DNA from: Crossiella sp. SN42
Lineage (GTDB): Bacteria > Actinomycetota > Actinomycetes > Mycobacteriales > Pseudonocardiaceae
Assembly (NCBI RefSeq): GCF_023897065.1
Contig: NZ_JAMHIV010000004.1
Location: 124,001-188,000 of the forward strand
Length of the DNA: 64,000 nt
Direction: 5' to 3'
Position numbers and translations under genes: made by a program. Each line of letters begins with the position of its first letter. Within the stretch, counting starts at the first letter, position 1. This document shows positions 14,806 to 24,284 of this stretch, piece after piece. Below the pieces are notes generated by a model. The model ran no database searches, was not told where the DNA came from, and worked only from the letters and a program-made list of their open reading frames with translations.

Positions 14806-15684
14806 TCAGCTCGGCAGGGGTGTCGCGGTGTCGGTGTAGCCGCCCTTGGTGTACTGCCTGAGCAACTGCGGCCCACCGGCCAGCAGCTGCGTGATCTTCT
14901 TCTCCGCCTGGGCCAGGTGCACCGCGAGCGCCAGTCGTTCGTCCTGCCGGGCGCAATCCCGCAGGCGAGCCTGCTCGGCCTCGTTCGCCTCGGCGAAGTC
15001 GTCCGGGACGGCGACCAGTTCGACCTGAGGCAACTCCAGCAGGTGCTCGACCTGTGCCGACGACGCCGTTCCGACTGTGGGGCGGTTGTCGTTCAGCGCC
15101 CGCAGATGCGAGGTCCACAGGTCCGTCAGGATCAGCACCGGCCCGCCAGCCCGAAGCACTGAAGTCAAACCTTCAGCGAGGTCCGCACCGTGGTTGCTGT
15201 CGAGGAAGCGGCTGCTCACGTCGTTGAGCCACAGCACGTGCCGTGCGGGCACCCCATCGGCGAGCACATCGCGCAATTGCGCCGGCCCGTCGGGCACGAG
15301 GACAGGCCACGACCGCACCTGGTCGCAGGCAAGCAGCGCCTCGTAGGCCGTGCGGGTCTTCCCGACCGCCGAGCCGCCAACCAACACCACCATCAGGCTC
15401 TCGTCGGCGCACCTGCCCAACAGCCCCCGCACCACTTCATCGTGACGGCGGACCACGTACCGGGGCAGGCCGGTGGGCTCCTCGTCGCCGACAACGATCG
15501 ACGCGTGAACACCCAGGTCCCTCGCTGTCCACTCGGAGATCAGCCTGGCAACCGGCCGCGGCCGCGAGGCGCCTGCGACGTCGAGGTGGACACCACCGTG
15601 GATGACGCCTGCCTGCACGACAGGGCCGTGCGCAGAACCCACGTAGTTGGACGACACGCGTGCCGTCGTCCGCAGCATCATCAC
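14806..15684 (-). CDS. Short STAND/NLR-like ATPase with N-terminal amyloid motif
   Basis: 292 residues. The N-terminus (about 11-36) carries HGPVVQAGVIHGGVHLDV, a motif repeatedly seen at the N-terminus of actinobacterial NLR-like ATPases and thought to form amyloid contacts with an effector. A P-loop NTPase follows: Walker A GGSAVGKT (103-110) and Walker B HVLWLNDVS. The chain ends shortly after LAGGPQLLRQYTKGG. Related proteins continue with several hundred residues of sensor repeats, so this copy looks 3'-truncated. No in-frame effector with the same motif is nearby. It may be non-functional or act as a dominant regulator. Confidence 0.72.
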   Translation of the reverse strand: MMMLRTTARVSSNYVGSAHGPVVQAGVIHGGVHLDVAGASRPRPVARLISEWTARDLGVHASIVVGDEEPTGLPRYVVRRHDEVVRGLLGRCADESLMVVLVGGSAVGKTRTAYEALLACDQVRSWPVLVPDGPAQLRDVLADGVPARHVLWLNDVSSRFLDSNHGADLAEGLTSVLRAGGPVLILTDLWTSHLRALNDNRPTVGTASSAQVEHLLELPQVELVAVPDDFAEANEAEQARLRDCARQDERLALAVHLAQAEKKITQLLAGGPQLLRQYTKGGYTDTATPLPS

Positions 15685-16014
15685 CTGGTGCTCCGCCGTC
15701 CACGACGCCCCTCCGGGAACTCGACTCCGAGCCGGACAAGGTCGATCGTGCCAGCATCGAGGCTCAACAAGGGCGGCTCGTCAGCCAAGGTGGAAACAGT
15801 CCGAGGTGTATTCGGGCTCAGATCGGCAATGCTCGAACTGCTGCTACCGAGCACTATTCGCTCAGGACGAATACCCCTGTATCAATCACACTGAGTAGCC
15901 GGAGGAAGCGGGCTGCTGCGAATCAGCAGGGCGGGGTCTGTTGGGACACCTGTGCCGCACCAGGAAACGCGATGAGATTGCAGGGCTGATGGGTCGCAGC
16001 GGCGAACTCGGGTT
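15685..16014. other. Gene-free stretch
   Basis: 330 bases between two minus-strand genes, partly AT-richer (around 15840-15900). I see no supported coding frame or RNA. It holds the upstream region of the STAND gene and the 3' side of the XRE-TPR gene. Confidence 0.45.
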
Positions 16015-17241
16015 CTACTGCGCCGTAGCGGCGCCCACCCCGAAGTGGGCTGCGAGTGCAGCGAATTTTTTGTCACGGCGGCGAATGGTGCGGTTGACCA
16101 GCTTCCGCATGATCGACGGGCCCAGCGGCTGCTGGGCAGTCCAGTCCGGAGCGAGGCTACGAGCCTGGGCCAACAGGCCCAGCGCATGGGTGTCTCGGCG
16201 GAGCTGCACTGCGGCGGCGGCCAGATGCAGTCGATGCCCAGCTTCCCAGAACGCCGGCACAGCGCCATCTGCCTGGGGGACCTTGGCACCGAGCCGAAGC
16301 GCGGTTTCCGGGTCACCCTGTCGCAGGGCATGGTCGACATACTGCAGGGCAACGGTCCTCGGCCCGAAGATCGCTGCTTCGCTGGCGGTGTCTTTGCGGG
16401 TGCGCGAGGCAGTGACCTCGGCAACCCTGAGCATGTCCGCGCCGCGCGCTGCGTTGCCAGACAGCCGGGCGGCGACCGCGGCGTTGAAGATCAGATTCCC
16501 GAACACCCCGGCGTGGACTGGATCCAGGTGCAGCATCTGTGGCTGGATGCCTTCGGCGGCCTTGATCGCCACCCGCTCAGCCTCGGCAGTCCGGTTCTGC
16601 CGTATCAGCGCCCACACCGCGTAGCGCATCGAGATCGCCGTTTCGATCTCTGCCGAGTCACATCGTCGAGCGGCATCCAAAGCTCGTTCACTGGCGGTCC
16701 AGGCAAGGTCGGTCAGCCCGAATCTGCCAGCTAGGCCGGCGCCCAGGCGGTAGGCAACCGACAGGTGACGCTCTGCCACTGCCTGGGCATCGCCCCGGGT
16801 GTTGTGCACGAGGCGGCGGGCGTCGGCCAGCACACTGGGCAACAGGTGCAGCAGGTCGTGGTCGCGGCCTCCCACGTATGTTCTCCATGCGCTGTGGCCG
16901 GTCGCGGCGATCGCTTCAACGGAGAAGACTTCGACAGATTCGGCGAAATCATGCAAACCGGGGATTTCCGCGCTCGCGGTGATGGCACGTCGGAGATCAT
17001 TCAGCGCCTCGGCAGTCTGCTGCTGGCTCGGTGACTCCAGGCCGAGCAACACCGTGACTGTCACATCGAGTCCCCTGGCTAGGCGCTCCACCGTCACCGA
17101 ACGGCAGTTGCCGCGCTTGCCTGACTCGATCGCACTGATCGTGTCGACGCTGACACCTGACCGTTCGGCCAACTCCTCTTGGGAGTAGCTCCGGGCGCGG
17201 CGAAACAAGGCCAGGTTCTCCTCAAGCCGGGTGTGCACCAT
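16015..17241 (-). CDS. XRE-family regulator with TPR-like domain
   Basis: About 408 residues. HTH near the N-terminus: YSQEELAERSGVSVDTISAI followed by ESGKR. The rest is a TPR-like alpha-alpha array with ASERALDAARRCDSAEIETA and similar repeats. The start is chosen near GGAGGTG (ATG 17241 or GTG 17238); a longer frame begins at 17274. It overlaps the 3' end of the Nudix gene, so the two are one transcript. It may regulate the divergent plus-strand cluster starting at 18069. Confidence 0.82.
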   Translation of the reverse strand: MVHTRLEENLALFRRARSYSQEELAERSGVSVDTISAIESGKRGNCRSVTVERLARGLDVTVTVLLGLESPSQQQTAEALNDLRRAITASAEIPGLHDFAESVEVFSVEAIAATGHSAWRTYVGGRDHDLLHLLPSVLADARRLVHNTRGDAQAVAERHLSVAYRLGAGLAGRFGLTDLAWTASERALDAARRCDSAEIETAISMRYAVWALIRQNRTAEAERVAIKAAEGIQPQMLHLDPVHAGVFGNLIFNAAVAARLSGNAARGADMLRVAEVTASRTRKDTASEAAIFGPRTVALQYVDHALRQGDPETALRLGAKVPQADGAVPAFWEAGHRLHLAAAAVQLRRDTHALGLLAQARSLAPDWTAQQPLGPSIMRKLVNRTIRRRDKKFAALAAHFGVGAATAQ

Positions 17242-17776
17242 CACCTCCGCTGGGGGCAGGTTGTCCGAGGCCACGCCAGTCCGTAGTGCGTCCAGAATCG
17301 CACAGCGCCGGATGACCGTCGGCGCTGGCTCGGAGCGCGACGGCGATACGCCGCCACAGGCCTTCGCCGACGAGTGGCCGGGCCTCCTCTAGGGTAAACA
17401 GGCCCACGGAACGGATCTCAGGATCAGTCAGCGTGATCGCCTCCACCTCGGCCTCGGTGACCAGGCCGCCGTCGAAGATGAATGCGAGCCCTTCAGGCAT
17501 CGGGTCGCCCTCCACGGCAGGGATGTGATCGACCGCCAGGAGGCGAAGCTCCCGCAACTGAATCCCGACTTCCTCAGCGAGTTCCCGAGAGGCGGTCTTC
17601 CAAGGGGACTCGTCGGGGTTGGTCGTGCCACCAGGGATGTCCCAGAGTTCCTTGTATGTGGTCTCCACCAGCATCACTCGTTCGGTGGAGTCCCGGAACA
17701 GGACACCGGCGGAGACCCGCTTGCGGTTGAGTGAGGCAGCGTACTCCCGATACGGCAGCAGATGGAGCTTCTTCAC
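17222..17776 (-). CDS. Nudix hydrolase
   Basis: 184 residues with a complete Nudix box: GG at 49-50, then Glu56, REL from 64, and EE at 68-69 followed by VGI. It should hydrolyse a nucleoside diphosphate linked to another moiety; the substrate cannot be read from the sequence. First gene of a two-gene unit with the XRE-TPR regulator. An inverted repeat at 17815-17833 lies 39 bases upstream of the start. Confidence 0.88.
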   Translation of the reverse strand: MKKLHLLPYREYAASLNRKRVSAGVLFRDSTERVMLVETTYKELWDIPGGTTNPDESPWKTASRELAEEVGIQLRELRLLAVDHIPAVEGDPMPEGLAFIFDGGLVTEAEVEAITLTDPEIRSVGLFTLEEARPLVGEGLWRRIAVALRASADGHPALCDSGRTTDWRGLGQPAPSGGDGAHPA

Positions 17777-17814
17777 CGCAGCAAGGTTACAGGGCGGGCG
17801 TTCTGAATCGATAA

Positions 17815-17833
17815 CTCTGTGTCTTACACAGAG
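17815..17833. promoter_or_regulatory. Inverted repeat upstream of the Nudix-regulator operon
   Basis: CTCTGTGTCTTACACAGAG: perfect 7-bp arms with a 5-base centre, in an AT-richer region between divergent units. Its size and position suit an operator, possibly for the XRE-TPR regulator of this operon. Confidence 0.5.
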
Positions 17834-18068
17834 ATCGGATCTCTAGTTCTGGTCAAACTTCGCATCTCACGCGGTGGTTCTTCCTCGAATGGCCGCTAAG
17901 AATGATCATCGCAGACCCCGCATCCACCATGAACCGCAGCTCAATCGGTACTCATGTCGAGATGAGCCTGTTCTTGCCACGGGCCCCCGGCGTGCTTGAC
18001 GGGGCGAAGTCGCGGCGGGTCTGTACAGGCGGCCGCCGGGCCGGGACCGAGTTGATCGGAGGGGTGTG

Positions 18069-18728
18069 ATGACTTTGAGCTGCCTAAGGCAGAACGTTGC
18101 AGCGCAGCGGCCAAGGTCCCCCGCGGGGGCGCCTGCCCTCGCCGCTTTGCCGGCGGGTAGCCCGGGGGTACTGCTGACCGCGGCGGCGTCTTCACACCTG
18201 GCGCGCCGCAGACGTCGGGGCCGGAGCGCCTCGCGGCTGGCTGAGGAAGCGGAGCCGATCAGGATCGATGACGATGTTCTCGGGTTGATGGCACTGGAGA
18301 TCGTTGCTCAGGCATGGAGCGTGGACGATGGCGTGCCAGGTGCCGCTGTCGTGGCGGTGGGTCGCGGCGGCCTGCCCCTAGCGACCCGAATCGCTGCGGT
18401 AGCCGAGTTGCCCGAGAGCCGTATCGCGATGTGGTGTCCGGCCACACCCACGATCCTGTTCGACAACCGTTCTGCTGAGTATGCGGCCCCGTCACTGACC
18501 GGCCGCCTGGTGATCGTGGCCGCCGGACTCGTCTGCAGCGGCCAGTCGATCGCCGCGGCACATGACACCGTGCGCCAGGCAGGTGCGCGCGTCACGATGC
18601 TGGTGGCCGGCGCCATCCACGAGCCGACCTGGTGGCAGCACAACAACGTCGAGCCAGCCGCGCTGCTGGCCTTCATCGGAGCCATCGGGCGATCGGTGTG
18701 GATTTCGCTGCCGGGGTCCCCATGTTGA
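18069..18728 (+). CDS. Phosphoribosyltransferase-like protein
   Basis: About 219 residues after a GGAGGGG site (GTG at 18066 possible). The first 60 residues are basic and low in complexity. The core has VVAVGRGGLPLATRIA and then GRLVIVAAGLVCSGQS, which occupies the position of the PRPP loop; the usual acidic pair is replaced, so catalysis is doubtful. Type I PRTase folds transfer phosphoribose to bases; degenerate members act as regulators. Overlaps the next gene. First gene of the long plus-strand cluster. Confidence 0.65.
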   Translation: MTLSCLRQNVAAQRPRSPAGAPALAALPAGSPGVLLTAAASSHLARRRRRGRSASRLAEEAEPIRIDDDVLGLMALEIVAQAWSVDDGVPGAAVVAVGRGGLPLATRIAAVAELPESRIAMWCPATPTILFDNRSAEYAAPSLTGRLVIVAAGLVCSGQSIAAAHDTVRQAGARVTMLVAGAIHEPTWWQHNNVEPAALLAFIGAIGRSVWISLPGSPC

Positions 18729-19795
18729 CCGCCACCGACCCACGACACCCGCTGGACACTCCCACCCCCGAGGAACAGCACCGCGCCTTGGCCGTCCTGC
18801 GCCGGGATCCGGAAACCGCACATCGGAAAGTGCTCGCGCTCTCCACCGACGTGTGCTGGCAAGAAGTGATCTCCTACTGCGGGCCGACCCTGCCGCCGCG
18901 GCGCCTGCGCGCACTCCTGCATGACCGACGCACCGACACGTTGCACAGCGCGACTGTCTTGCTCGACCAGGAGAAGATCGACGAGAACAGTCGGCAGGAG
19001 ACCACCCTCGCTGCTGAGGCGAACTTCCACCCGCACAGCACGCTCTGGCCCGCCGCACAAGGTGACCTGTGGAGCGGCGAACCCCATACCCGGACTGAGG
19101 CCGGGGCCTGCTTGACGATCCAAGCGTTCATCACCGGCTTCTCCATGGCTCCTGTGGTGGTGCGGGCGTTTGCCCTGGAACGCGCGGAGCGCAAGGGCCC
19201 CATCACCCTCCGAGACTTGCCAGCCCCAGCCCGAGCTCCCTTCCAATGCCGGCTTCCCCCGGAAACGTCAGGGCCTGAAGACGTGCACCTCCACGGCAGT
19301 GTGATCACGTGGGACCGCTGGTGCCTGCACGTGGCCATGCACGACACGGGACTCGTGGTCACCGACATCAGCGCGCCCGGACAGTACGGCGCCCGGCAGT
19401 TCGTGCACGCCGCGATCGTGCGTCAAGGCACAGCCAAGGCGTACCCGGCGATGCTGGCGGCAGGCGCTGGTCTGCCGCAGAACACGTGCGGTACCCCTCC
19501 AGCGGCCGTGTTGGCTGCCTACGGGACCGCCGCCCAGATCTACGGCGGGGGGAGGCATGTCCCGGCAGTCGAGGTGAAACTTGTCCCCGCGCGCACCGTT
19601 CGGGGCCAGAGTGCTTTCGCCGGCCCGTGGCTGGTCGTGCAGACCGCCTACCGACTCACTCGGGTCGCTGGGCGACCTCTCGAGGTCACCATGGCTTGGA
19701 AGTTCGGTGCAGACGGCTCCGTGCGTGAGGAAACCGCCTTGCCTGACACCGTGCAGGACGGCGGAAAAGTTCCCTTCTCGGCGCCCGTCTATTAG
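18722..19795 (+). CDS. Degenerate copper amine oxidase-like protein
   Basis: 357 residues starting seven bases inside the PRTase-like gene. The C-terminal half contains SVITWDRWCLHVAMHDTGLV, which parallels the copper amine oxidase segment LTWHRWQAHVGFHPVDGLV of the full enzyme at 26927, and later a strand region LEVTMAWKFGADGSV. The Asn-Tyr-Asp/Glu cofactor site and the copper HxH are not visible, so it should not be an active oxidase. A binding or scaffold derivative is plausible. Together with 26927 it links the two ends of the cluster. Confidence 0.55.
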   Translation: MLTATDPRHPLDTPTPEEQHRALAVLRRDPETAHRKVLALSTDVCWQEVISYCGPTLPPRRLRALLHDRRTDTLHSATVLLDQEKIDENSRQETTLAAEANFHPHSTLWPAAQGDLWSGEPHTRTEAGACLTIQAFITGFSMAPVVVRAFALERAERKGPITLRDLPAPARAPFQCRLPPETSGPEDVHLHGSVITWDRWCLHVAMHDTGLVVTDISAPGQYGARQFVHAAIVRQGTAKAYPAMLAAGAGLPQNTCGTPPAAVLAAYGTAAQIYGGGRHVPAVEVKLVPARTVRGQSAFAGPWLVVQTAYRLTRVAGRPLEVTMAWKFGADGSVREETALPDTVQDGGKVPFSAPVY

Positions 19796-20016
19796 TTCCG
19801 CCCGGCACCAGCGGGTCCCAATCGAGCACAGGTGTGAGAGCCACCCATGACATCGCCTCAGCGCCGCGACGCAACCGACAACAGCGACCCGAACGGTCAG
19901 CTGCACTGACTGCTGCAACCGTTGCAGCACAACCACTCCTGCCATCAAGATCCACTCACATCCAGGACTTGAACCACGTGCTTACCAATCGCAGAACGCA
20001 CCGACGGAGTTCCACT

Positions 20017-20775
20017 GTGGACACCGGTGCCGCTGGCATCGCCACCGTGCAGCAACTCCACCCCTGCCCGAGCGCAACACCCGCGCTGACTACAGACATC
20101 GGCGTGTGGCCCGAACACCTCAAGGGGGCGAAACGCGACGAAGTACAGGCCTGGACTGCCCGTCAACTCCAGGACTGTCCTGCCGACAGGCAGCTGAGCG
20201 TGAGCCTCGAGGCCGCGACCGCGCTGGAGGCGCAGTACCGCTCGGCACTTGCCGATCCCACCGTAGACGAGCGAGTACTGGCTGAACTGGTGCGGGATCG
20301 CTCCTTGGTCTTCGGCGCCTTCGCCACAGCCAATCTCGCCATGCTCCGGAAGCAGCGCACAGTCTCCCGCCAACACCCCGCCGCAGCCACGGAACGCCCG
20401 ACCGAGCAACACGGAGCTGAGCCCGTAGGCACAACGCCAGGCACCGGTGCCGTGGTACTGCCCTTTCCCACCACACAGCAAGTGCCGGCCGTGAGCAACC
20501 GGCTCCTGACACCGGCACGCGCCGCACTCGGTCTCACCGCTGCGGGCGAACGCGGCGTGTTGACGCTGGCCGGATCCATCAGTTCCGAGGACCGGCCGCT
20601 CGGCACGGCCTACCGCTGGATCACCCTGCGCCGACACGACCCGGTTCCCCAGCACAGAACACAGGCCCAAGTTCCACCGGTGGCTCACATCCAGTCCCCG
20701 CCAGGAACGCCTTCGGTCACAGCCTCGACCACGACCGACGCCTCCAGGCCCTCACACCAGTGCAGGACACCATGA
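20017..20775 (+). CDS. Hypothetical protein
   Basis: 252 residues from the GTG at 20017 (GGAG seven bases upstream). The frame is open further upstream, but there third positions lose their G/C bias, so the shorter start is preferred. N-terminal half helical (EVQAWTARQLQDCPADRQLS), C-terminal half rich in Pro/Thr and probably disordered. Overlaps the next gene by four bases. Family unknown. Confidence 0.6.
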   Translation: MDTGAAGIATVQQLHPCPSATPALTTDIGVWPEHLKGAKRDEVQAWTARQLQDCPADRQLSVSLEAATALEAQYRSALADPTVDERVLAELVRDRSLVFGAFATANLAMLRKQRTVSRQHPAAATERPTEQHGAEPVGTTPGTGAVVLPFPTTQQVPAVSNRLLTPARAALGLTAAGERGVLTLAGSISSEDRPLGTAYRWITLRRHDPVPQHRTQAQVPPVAHIQSPPGTPSVTASTTTDASRPSHQCRTP

Positions 20776-22121
20776 TCGAGAGCACGAAGCTCCACGCCAC
20801 GCTCAAGGTGACACTGCACCGTGCCTTCACCCTCAATCCCCAGTTGCCCTACCAGTCCCCGGCCGCGCTGAACAACCGCCCCACGCACACGCACAGCAGC
20901 AGCGCCACACTGGCGGTGGACCGCCTCGACCACCTGCTCACCACGGTCCGCGGTCTACACCCCCACCGGTTGGATCTCACCCGCACAACGAAGATGACGC
21001 TGCGCCGAGGTGACCGCGCGTGGCAGTTGGCTGCTCCCGCAGTACGGCACCCCGAGCGCGCGCAGGCCCTGCGCACGCTCCTGAACGACAAGGCCCGATG
21101 CTTCGGCGCCATCCGCGAGGCGTACACCCAGGGTGAGGCCGAGCTGGCCTGGTCGCTGACTGAGGCCCTCACCGGCCTGGCGCGCATCACCAACCTCGGG
21201 CAGGAATGGCCCGCCGTGCTCCAGTTGGGTATCACCGCGGCCACCGCCTGCGACCACACGCGCGGTGCCGCTGCCCTGCACATCGCGTCGGCCTGGGACT
21301 ACCTGCTCGACCACCCGCACGACACCGAGGGCATCAGCGCCATCCAGCATCACAGCGAGACGGCACTTGCCCTGGCCCGGGACTGCCACGACAGGGCAGG
21401 CCAGGCCGCAGCCTTCGACGTGCTAGCCCACCACGCCCACCTGCGCGGCGCCCACAGGACTTCCGCGAGACACCATGGGCGGGCGATAGCGCGGGATGCC
21501 CGCGGCGGTGACCTCCATGGCCTCGCGCAGCACGTGCTGCACCGTGCTCGCCTTCACCTGGCTCGCCGCCGTTTCGTTGAGGCCGCCGACGATGCTGCGC
21601 TGGCCGCCGGCGTGGGCGAGGTCCTCAACGAGGATTTCCTCACCGCCGCAGCGTGGCTGGCTTACACCGAGGCCCAGTGGTACCTGGGTGACCCGCACCA
21701 GGACGGCGCCCAGGCCGCCGGGCGGGCCTTGCGCATCCTCACTCCGCTCCCAGCGACTCGCCACCTCGCGCCAGCCCATGCCTGGAGCGCGCTCGGGCAT
21801 GGCCACAACGAAAACCCCGCCGCCCGCGAGGAATGCGCCGCCGAAGCCAGGCTCGCCACGCTCGATGGCTCACCTCAACGGGCCCAGATCGAGCACATCC
21901 TGACCCTGACCTCGCCATCCGCGACGGAAACCAGCTACCGGCGCCCAGCACGATGCAGCTGGCGACGCCCGCCCGGGCAGCGCACCACCTTCGGTCATCC
22001 CCAAGGCGAGCTGGGCACGCTTCTCGAAGACGCCGACGCCGACATGGTCTACACGCTGCTGAACCGGCTGCCCGCCCTGCCACGACCACCGCGGCGTGAG
22101 CGCGGCCGCACTCCCACCTAG
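20772..22121 (+). CDS. Helical-repeat (TPR-like) protein, copy 1
   Basis: 449 residues, almost wholly helical, with repeat units such as GLAQHVLHRARLHLARRRF. Clearly paralogous to the gene at 30526: shared GDRAWQLAAP/GDRAWTLAAP, CFGAIREA, LAHHAH and GDLHGL/GDLRGL segments in the same order. The ATG at 20772 follows AGGA; the same AGGA-ATG context is conserved at the paralogue. The style is like the sensory half of XRE-TPR regulators, but there is no HTH, so it may be a partner or scaffold. Confidence 0.72.
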   Translation: MIESTKLHATLKVTLHRAFTLNPQLPYQSPAALNNRPTHTHSSSATLAVDRLDHLLTTVRGLHPHRLDLTRTTKMTLRRGDRAWQLAAPAVRHPERAQALRTLLNDKARCFGAIREAYTQGEAELAWSLTEALTGLARITNLGQEWPAVLQLGITAATACDHTRGAAALHIASAWDYLLDHPHDTEGISAIQHHSETALALARDCHDRAGQAAAFDVLAHHAHLRGAHRTSARHHGRAIARDARGGDLHGLAQHVLHRARLHLARRRFVEAADDAALAAGVGEVLNEDFLTAAAWLAYTEAQWYLGDPHQDGAQAAGRALRILTPLPATRHLAPAHAWSALGHGHNENPAAREECAAEARLATLDGSPQRAQIEHILTLTSPSATETSYRRPARCSWRRPPGQRTTFGHPQGELGTLLEDADADMVYTLLNRLPALPRPPRRERGRTPT

Positions 22122-22233
22122 CAACCGGCACACCGATGTGCAGTCCAGCCGAGGACGTGCCGCCAAGTCCGCCCACTCCGCCGTGGCCGGCAGGAAGCAC
22201 GGTGGTGCGCAACAAGAACGAACAGAGGAACAC

Positions 22234-23895
22234 GTGAAGCCCCAGTCCCTTAAACCAGGTCCTGTGTGGAGGGTTGCGGCGGTCGCACTGTGCGCTGCGC
22301 TGACCGCCGGGTGCACACCGCCACTCGAGCACCCCGGCACGCCCACGAGCACCAACGCCCCAACCCGTGTGCTGCCCATCATCCCGGAGGAGCCCGCGCA
22401 GTGGGCCGAGCGTGCAGTGGACCCCTGCACGGTGCTGGCCCTGCCGACCGTGAAGGCGGTACTCGCCGCCACCACCGCGCCGCGGCCGGTGCGACCCCGA
22501 GAGTGCGAGGTGCCCACCAAGATCGCCCCGTATCCGCCGGCCTCCGTGCAGGTAGGCGCCGCACTTGATCACCCCTCCCGGGCGGCCCGCGCGCCGGTGA
22601 CCATCGGGCACAACCCAGGGCAGCGTGGATACCTGTGGTGGAACAAACCCGACCGCGGCGGGACCGGGAAATGCGAGCTCGCCCTGCCCCTGTCGGCCAC
22701 GCGGGCGCTGACCATCACCACTCCCCTGCCGCAGAACTCACCACCGCAGGACAGTCCCGCCTCGGCGTGCGCGTTGGCCGTGCAGGTCGCCACCGCCGCG
22801 CTGACCGGATTCCTCAGGCCGGAGTCCCTGACTCGCCCCGGGGCGGAGCGGCAGTTGCGCCGCACCTCCGCCTGTGAGCTCCTGCACGCCGCGATCCCCG
22901 GCACCGGTCTGCCGTTCACCCCCGATGCGGCGACATCGCAGGACCCGGACCACTGCAATGCGCACTCCCCCTCCCACGCCCGCATGCAGCTGGCATTCAC
23001 CGCCGGGGACCCGGTCAAGCTGGCGCGCGAACGTCCCGGAGAGCATCGCGGCGCCAGCATCGTCCCCCTCCCCGAGGCCACGGGCGTGCCAGTGACCGAG
23101 GCGAAACGGGTCGCCTCGTCGGATCAGTGCGACCTGAGCTGGGCTAACCAGGACTCCGAGAGCACGGTCTGGTCGGTAAGTGTGCTCCACACCGCGCGGG
23201 GCGGCCAGAGCGGAGATCCCTGCGCGAACGCGACCACACTGGCCACCGCACTGCGCCAGAGGCTGGCCACCGCGCCGCAGCAGCCGCTCCCGCCCGCGCC
23301 TCCAACGCTCGGCATCCCCGCCGACCGGCCTGACGAGCAACACGACCCGTCTTGCCAGCTCGACCCGATCGCCGTTCCGACCGGCTGCGGCCCTCCCGAC
23401 AGGAAGGTCAACCGGCCGAGCGACCTCAACGCCCTGCAGAACGCCCTCACCACCGATCAGGCGCCTGATCACCTGTGCCGCCTGTTGCGCGGAGCCCTCG
23501 GCGCACAGGCCGAGACTGAGGTCGCCCACGTCCCAGCACCAGGACAGCCCGATGCACGAAACTGCAGTGCTGGTCGCGCCGACCGGTCGATGGTGGCCAC
23601 CCTCACCGCCGGCACCGGCCAACTGAGCGCCTACCTCTGCAGCAAAGCCAAGTCCATCACCGTGGGCAACCGCGCTGCCCTGGACTGCACACAAGAAGAC
23701 AAGGTCACCCAGCAGCGGCTCCACATCACCCTCGACCCCAACAGCAAGCGGGGAGTCCTCAACTTGACGGTGGCGTTTCGGCTGCCGCGAGGTATAGCCG
23801 GTGAGCTACCGGAGAAGGGTTCTGAGGCTGCGGACTACGGCCGCCAGGCCGCTGCGATCGCCGAGGCCTTGGTGAAAGAGGTGGGCACCGCATGA
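22234..23895 (+). CDS. Large DUF3558-like lipoprotein
   Basis: 553 residues from a GTG with GAGGA five bases upstream. Signal peptide VWRVAAVALCAALTAGC with a lipobox LTAGC, so it is predicted to be lipid-anchored outside the membrane. The mature part has the DUF3558-type DPCTVLALPTVKAVL and several cysteine pairs; the segment with ACELLHAAIPG and the one with DHLCRLLRGALG look like internal repeats of the same fold. Substrate unknown; could be a binding protein for the amine transport and oxidation functions nearby. Confidence 0.75.
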   Translation: MKPQSLKPGPVWRVAAVALCAALTAGCTPPLEHPGTPTSTNAPTRVLPIIPEEPAQWAERAVDPCTVLALPTVKAVLAATTAPRPVRPRECEVPTKIAPYPPASVQVGAALDHPSRAARAPVTIGHNPGQRGYLWWNKPDRGGTGKCELALPLSATRALTITTPLPQNSPPQDSPASACALAVQVATAALTGFLRPESLTRPGAERQLRRTSACELLHAAIPGTGLPFTPDAATSQDPDHCNAHSPSHARMQLAFTAGDPVKLARERPGEHRGASIVPLPEATGVPVTEAKRVASSDQCDLSWANQDSESTVWSVSVLHTARGGQSGDPCANATTLATALRQRLATAPQQPLPPAPPTLGIPADRPDEQHDPSCQLDPIAVPTGCGPPDRKVNRPSDLNALQNALTTDQAPDHLCRLLRGALGAQAETEVAHVPAPGQPDARNCSAGRADRSMVATLTAGTGQLSAYLCSKAKSITVGNRAALDCTQEDKVTQQRLHITLDPNSKRGVLNLTVAFRLPRGIAGELPEKGSEAADYGRQAAAIAEALVKEVGTA

Positions 23896-24284
23896 CCGCG
23901 GCCTCACCGACGGGGACAGCGGTAGTCCCGGGCGGCGGCTGCCCGACAACCTTCCTGTCGTATCACCACCTCGACCATCCTTGGAGCCCTGGTGACCGGC
24001 TGTGCCGCATCGGCCGGGTGGCACAGGCTCGTCCCTGCCCGTCGTTGCGCGTCTTGCTGACCGGCTTGTGGCCTCCGGCACTCCTGTCTGCAAGGGGTCG
24101 CCCGCGGTTGCGTTTCCTGCTGCCTCGAGCGTTGGCGGCGAGTGCCACAGTGCTCGCACGTGACAGCGTCGCCAATCAGCCGTGCCTGCTCGGCTCCCGC
24201 CATCGCACAACCCCGATCCAAGCCACGATCCGACCAGCAGGCGCAGACACCTGCGCTCGACCGCGGGTCCAGTGGGGGCTGTAG
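23892..24284 (+). CDS. Doubtful coupled reading frame
   Basis: 130 codons, with the ATG overlapping the lipoprotein stop (ATGA) and the stop overlapping the next GTG by one base (TAGTG). This geometry argues for translation, but codon bias is mixed and the peptide is Pro/Arg-rich without a recognisable fold. Another frame here contains an ILGALVTGCA lipobox-like segment, so a decayed small lipoprotein gene is an alternative. Confidence 0.35.
   Translation: MTAASPTGTAVVPGGGCPTTFLSYHHLDHPWSPGDRLCRIGRVAQARPCPSLRVLLTGLWPPALLSARGRPRLRFLLPRALAASATVLARDSVANQPCLLGSRHRTTPIQATIRPAGADTCARPRVQWGL

Noticed and set aside
19945-20688. 247-codon minus-strand frame
   Set aside because: Antisense to the hypothetical gene at 20017, lacks a ribosome site and protein-like composition.
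22738-23724. 328-codon minus-strand frame opposite the large lipoprotein
   Set aside because: The plus-strand protein has a signal peptide, lipobox and a ribosome site; the antisense frame has none.
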